DNA from: Phoronis australis | Taxonomy: Eukaryota; Phoronida; Phoronidae | NCBI GenBank assembly: GCA_002633005.1 | Contig: NMRA01000122.1 | Coordinates: forward strand, 276,171 to 340,170 | Direction: 5' to 3' | DNA length: 64,000 nt | Part shown: piece by piece, positions 63,582 to 64,000 of the stretch | Numbering within the stretch: the stretch's first letter is position 1 | Layout: each line of letters opens with the position of its first letter | Made by a program: the position numbers and the translations under genes | The notes under the pieces: model-generated | The model's database searches: none | Seen by the model: only the letters and a program-made list of their open reading frames with translations | Told to the model about the DNA's origin: nothing

Positions 63582-64000
63582 CTGCAAATAAAATAAAGCA
63601 TTATTTACAAACGCACAGGAAATCAAAAACAGAGTAACAAAGTTTTATACAAACTGTGCAGTAATATGACTTCATCTCTTTTTCAAGTCAGCTGTTAGAG
63701 GAGCATTCAAAATCAAGTTCATCAAACTGTCAATCAAATGATGAGTGACAGTTGGCATGAAGTCATGACCTCAGGTTATGTTTGGGAATGTCCAGCAAAC
63801 AGTGCCACTTCTCTGAATATTACATTGAATTCTGATTTTGTACTAAGCATCTGTGGAACATCGCGCTAAAATTAGTTTGCCATTTGTCATTCTGTTATGA
63901 ATAGAGTTTTACTGTTGCATAGTGATTAGCAATGTAGGATTGAAAAATTGAAGAGCTGAGCGAGGCACGATAAAACATTTCTCACTAGTTTCACTTGGCT

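Noticed and set aside
63582-64000. Another HUNK-like exon at the right edge
   Set aside because: No minus-strand reading resembles the kinase N-lobe before HRD; treated as intron.

Overview
The window is animal nuclear DNA: A+T-rich, with GT/AG-spliced genes whose short exons sit in long introns full of dispersed repeats. The sequence has one 225-base N gap and one isolated ambiguous base. Four protein-coding genes can be reconstructed from conserved exon translations and matching splice phases. The gene set (UHRF1, MAPK15/ERK7, an ORP9-type oxysterol-binding-related protein and a HUNK-like kinase) and the many Helentron-like, MITE and minisatellite repeats suggest a bilaterian marine invertebrate such as a mollusc. 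The phylum is inference only.

Layout. (1) 518-8066, + strand: the 3' ten coding exons of UHRF1 (PHD, SRA and RING). The ubiquitin-like and tandem Tudor exons lie left of the window. (2) 8067-12000: UHRF1 downstream region, holding a ~1.76 kb repeat with ~445-bp internal tandem units and two poly(A) signals. (3) 12030-30107, - strand: MAPK15, convergent with UHRF1. Eleven coding exons are found; one coding segment (kinase subdomains IX to XI) is absent and probably falls in the N gap. (4) 30108-33099: region upstream of MAPK15 and the ORP9-like gene, which are divergent. (5) 33100-38469, + strand: an ORP9-like lipid-transfer protein with 92% of its coding sequence in one 1.84-kb exon. (6) 38470-47876: about 9 kb without a supported gene, containing minisatellites, a THAP-type inverted-repeat DNA transposon and a decayed gag-only LTR retrotransposon inserted in another repeat. 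(7) 47909-63581, - strand: a HUNK-like AMPK-related kinase running off the right end of the window. Eleven coding exons are seen and one small exon is probably missed.

The genes are ordinary housekeeping or signalling loci and do not form an operon or a single pathway. UHRF1 couples maintenance DNA methylation to histone ubiquitination, MAPK15 acts in ciliogenesis, autophagy and genome maintenance, ORP9 moves lipids at ER-Golgi contacts, and HUNK is a serine/threonine kinase. The most unusual signals are local. Three consecutive UHRF1 exons have duplications at or just after their 5' splice sites, including a 69-bp in-frame repeat of half the RING domain in which three consecutive units carry the splice donor. 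The ORP9-like gene looks as if its 3' introns were lost together. The mobile elements show clear nesting and long inverted repeats. I found no evidence of an unknown multi-gene system.
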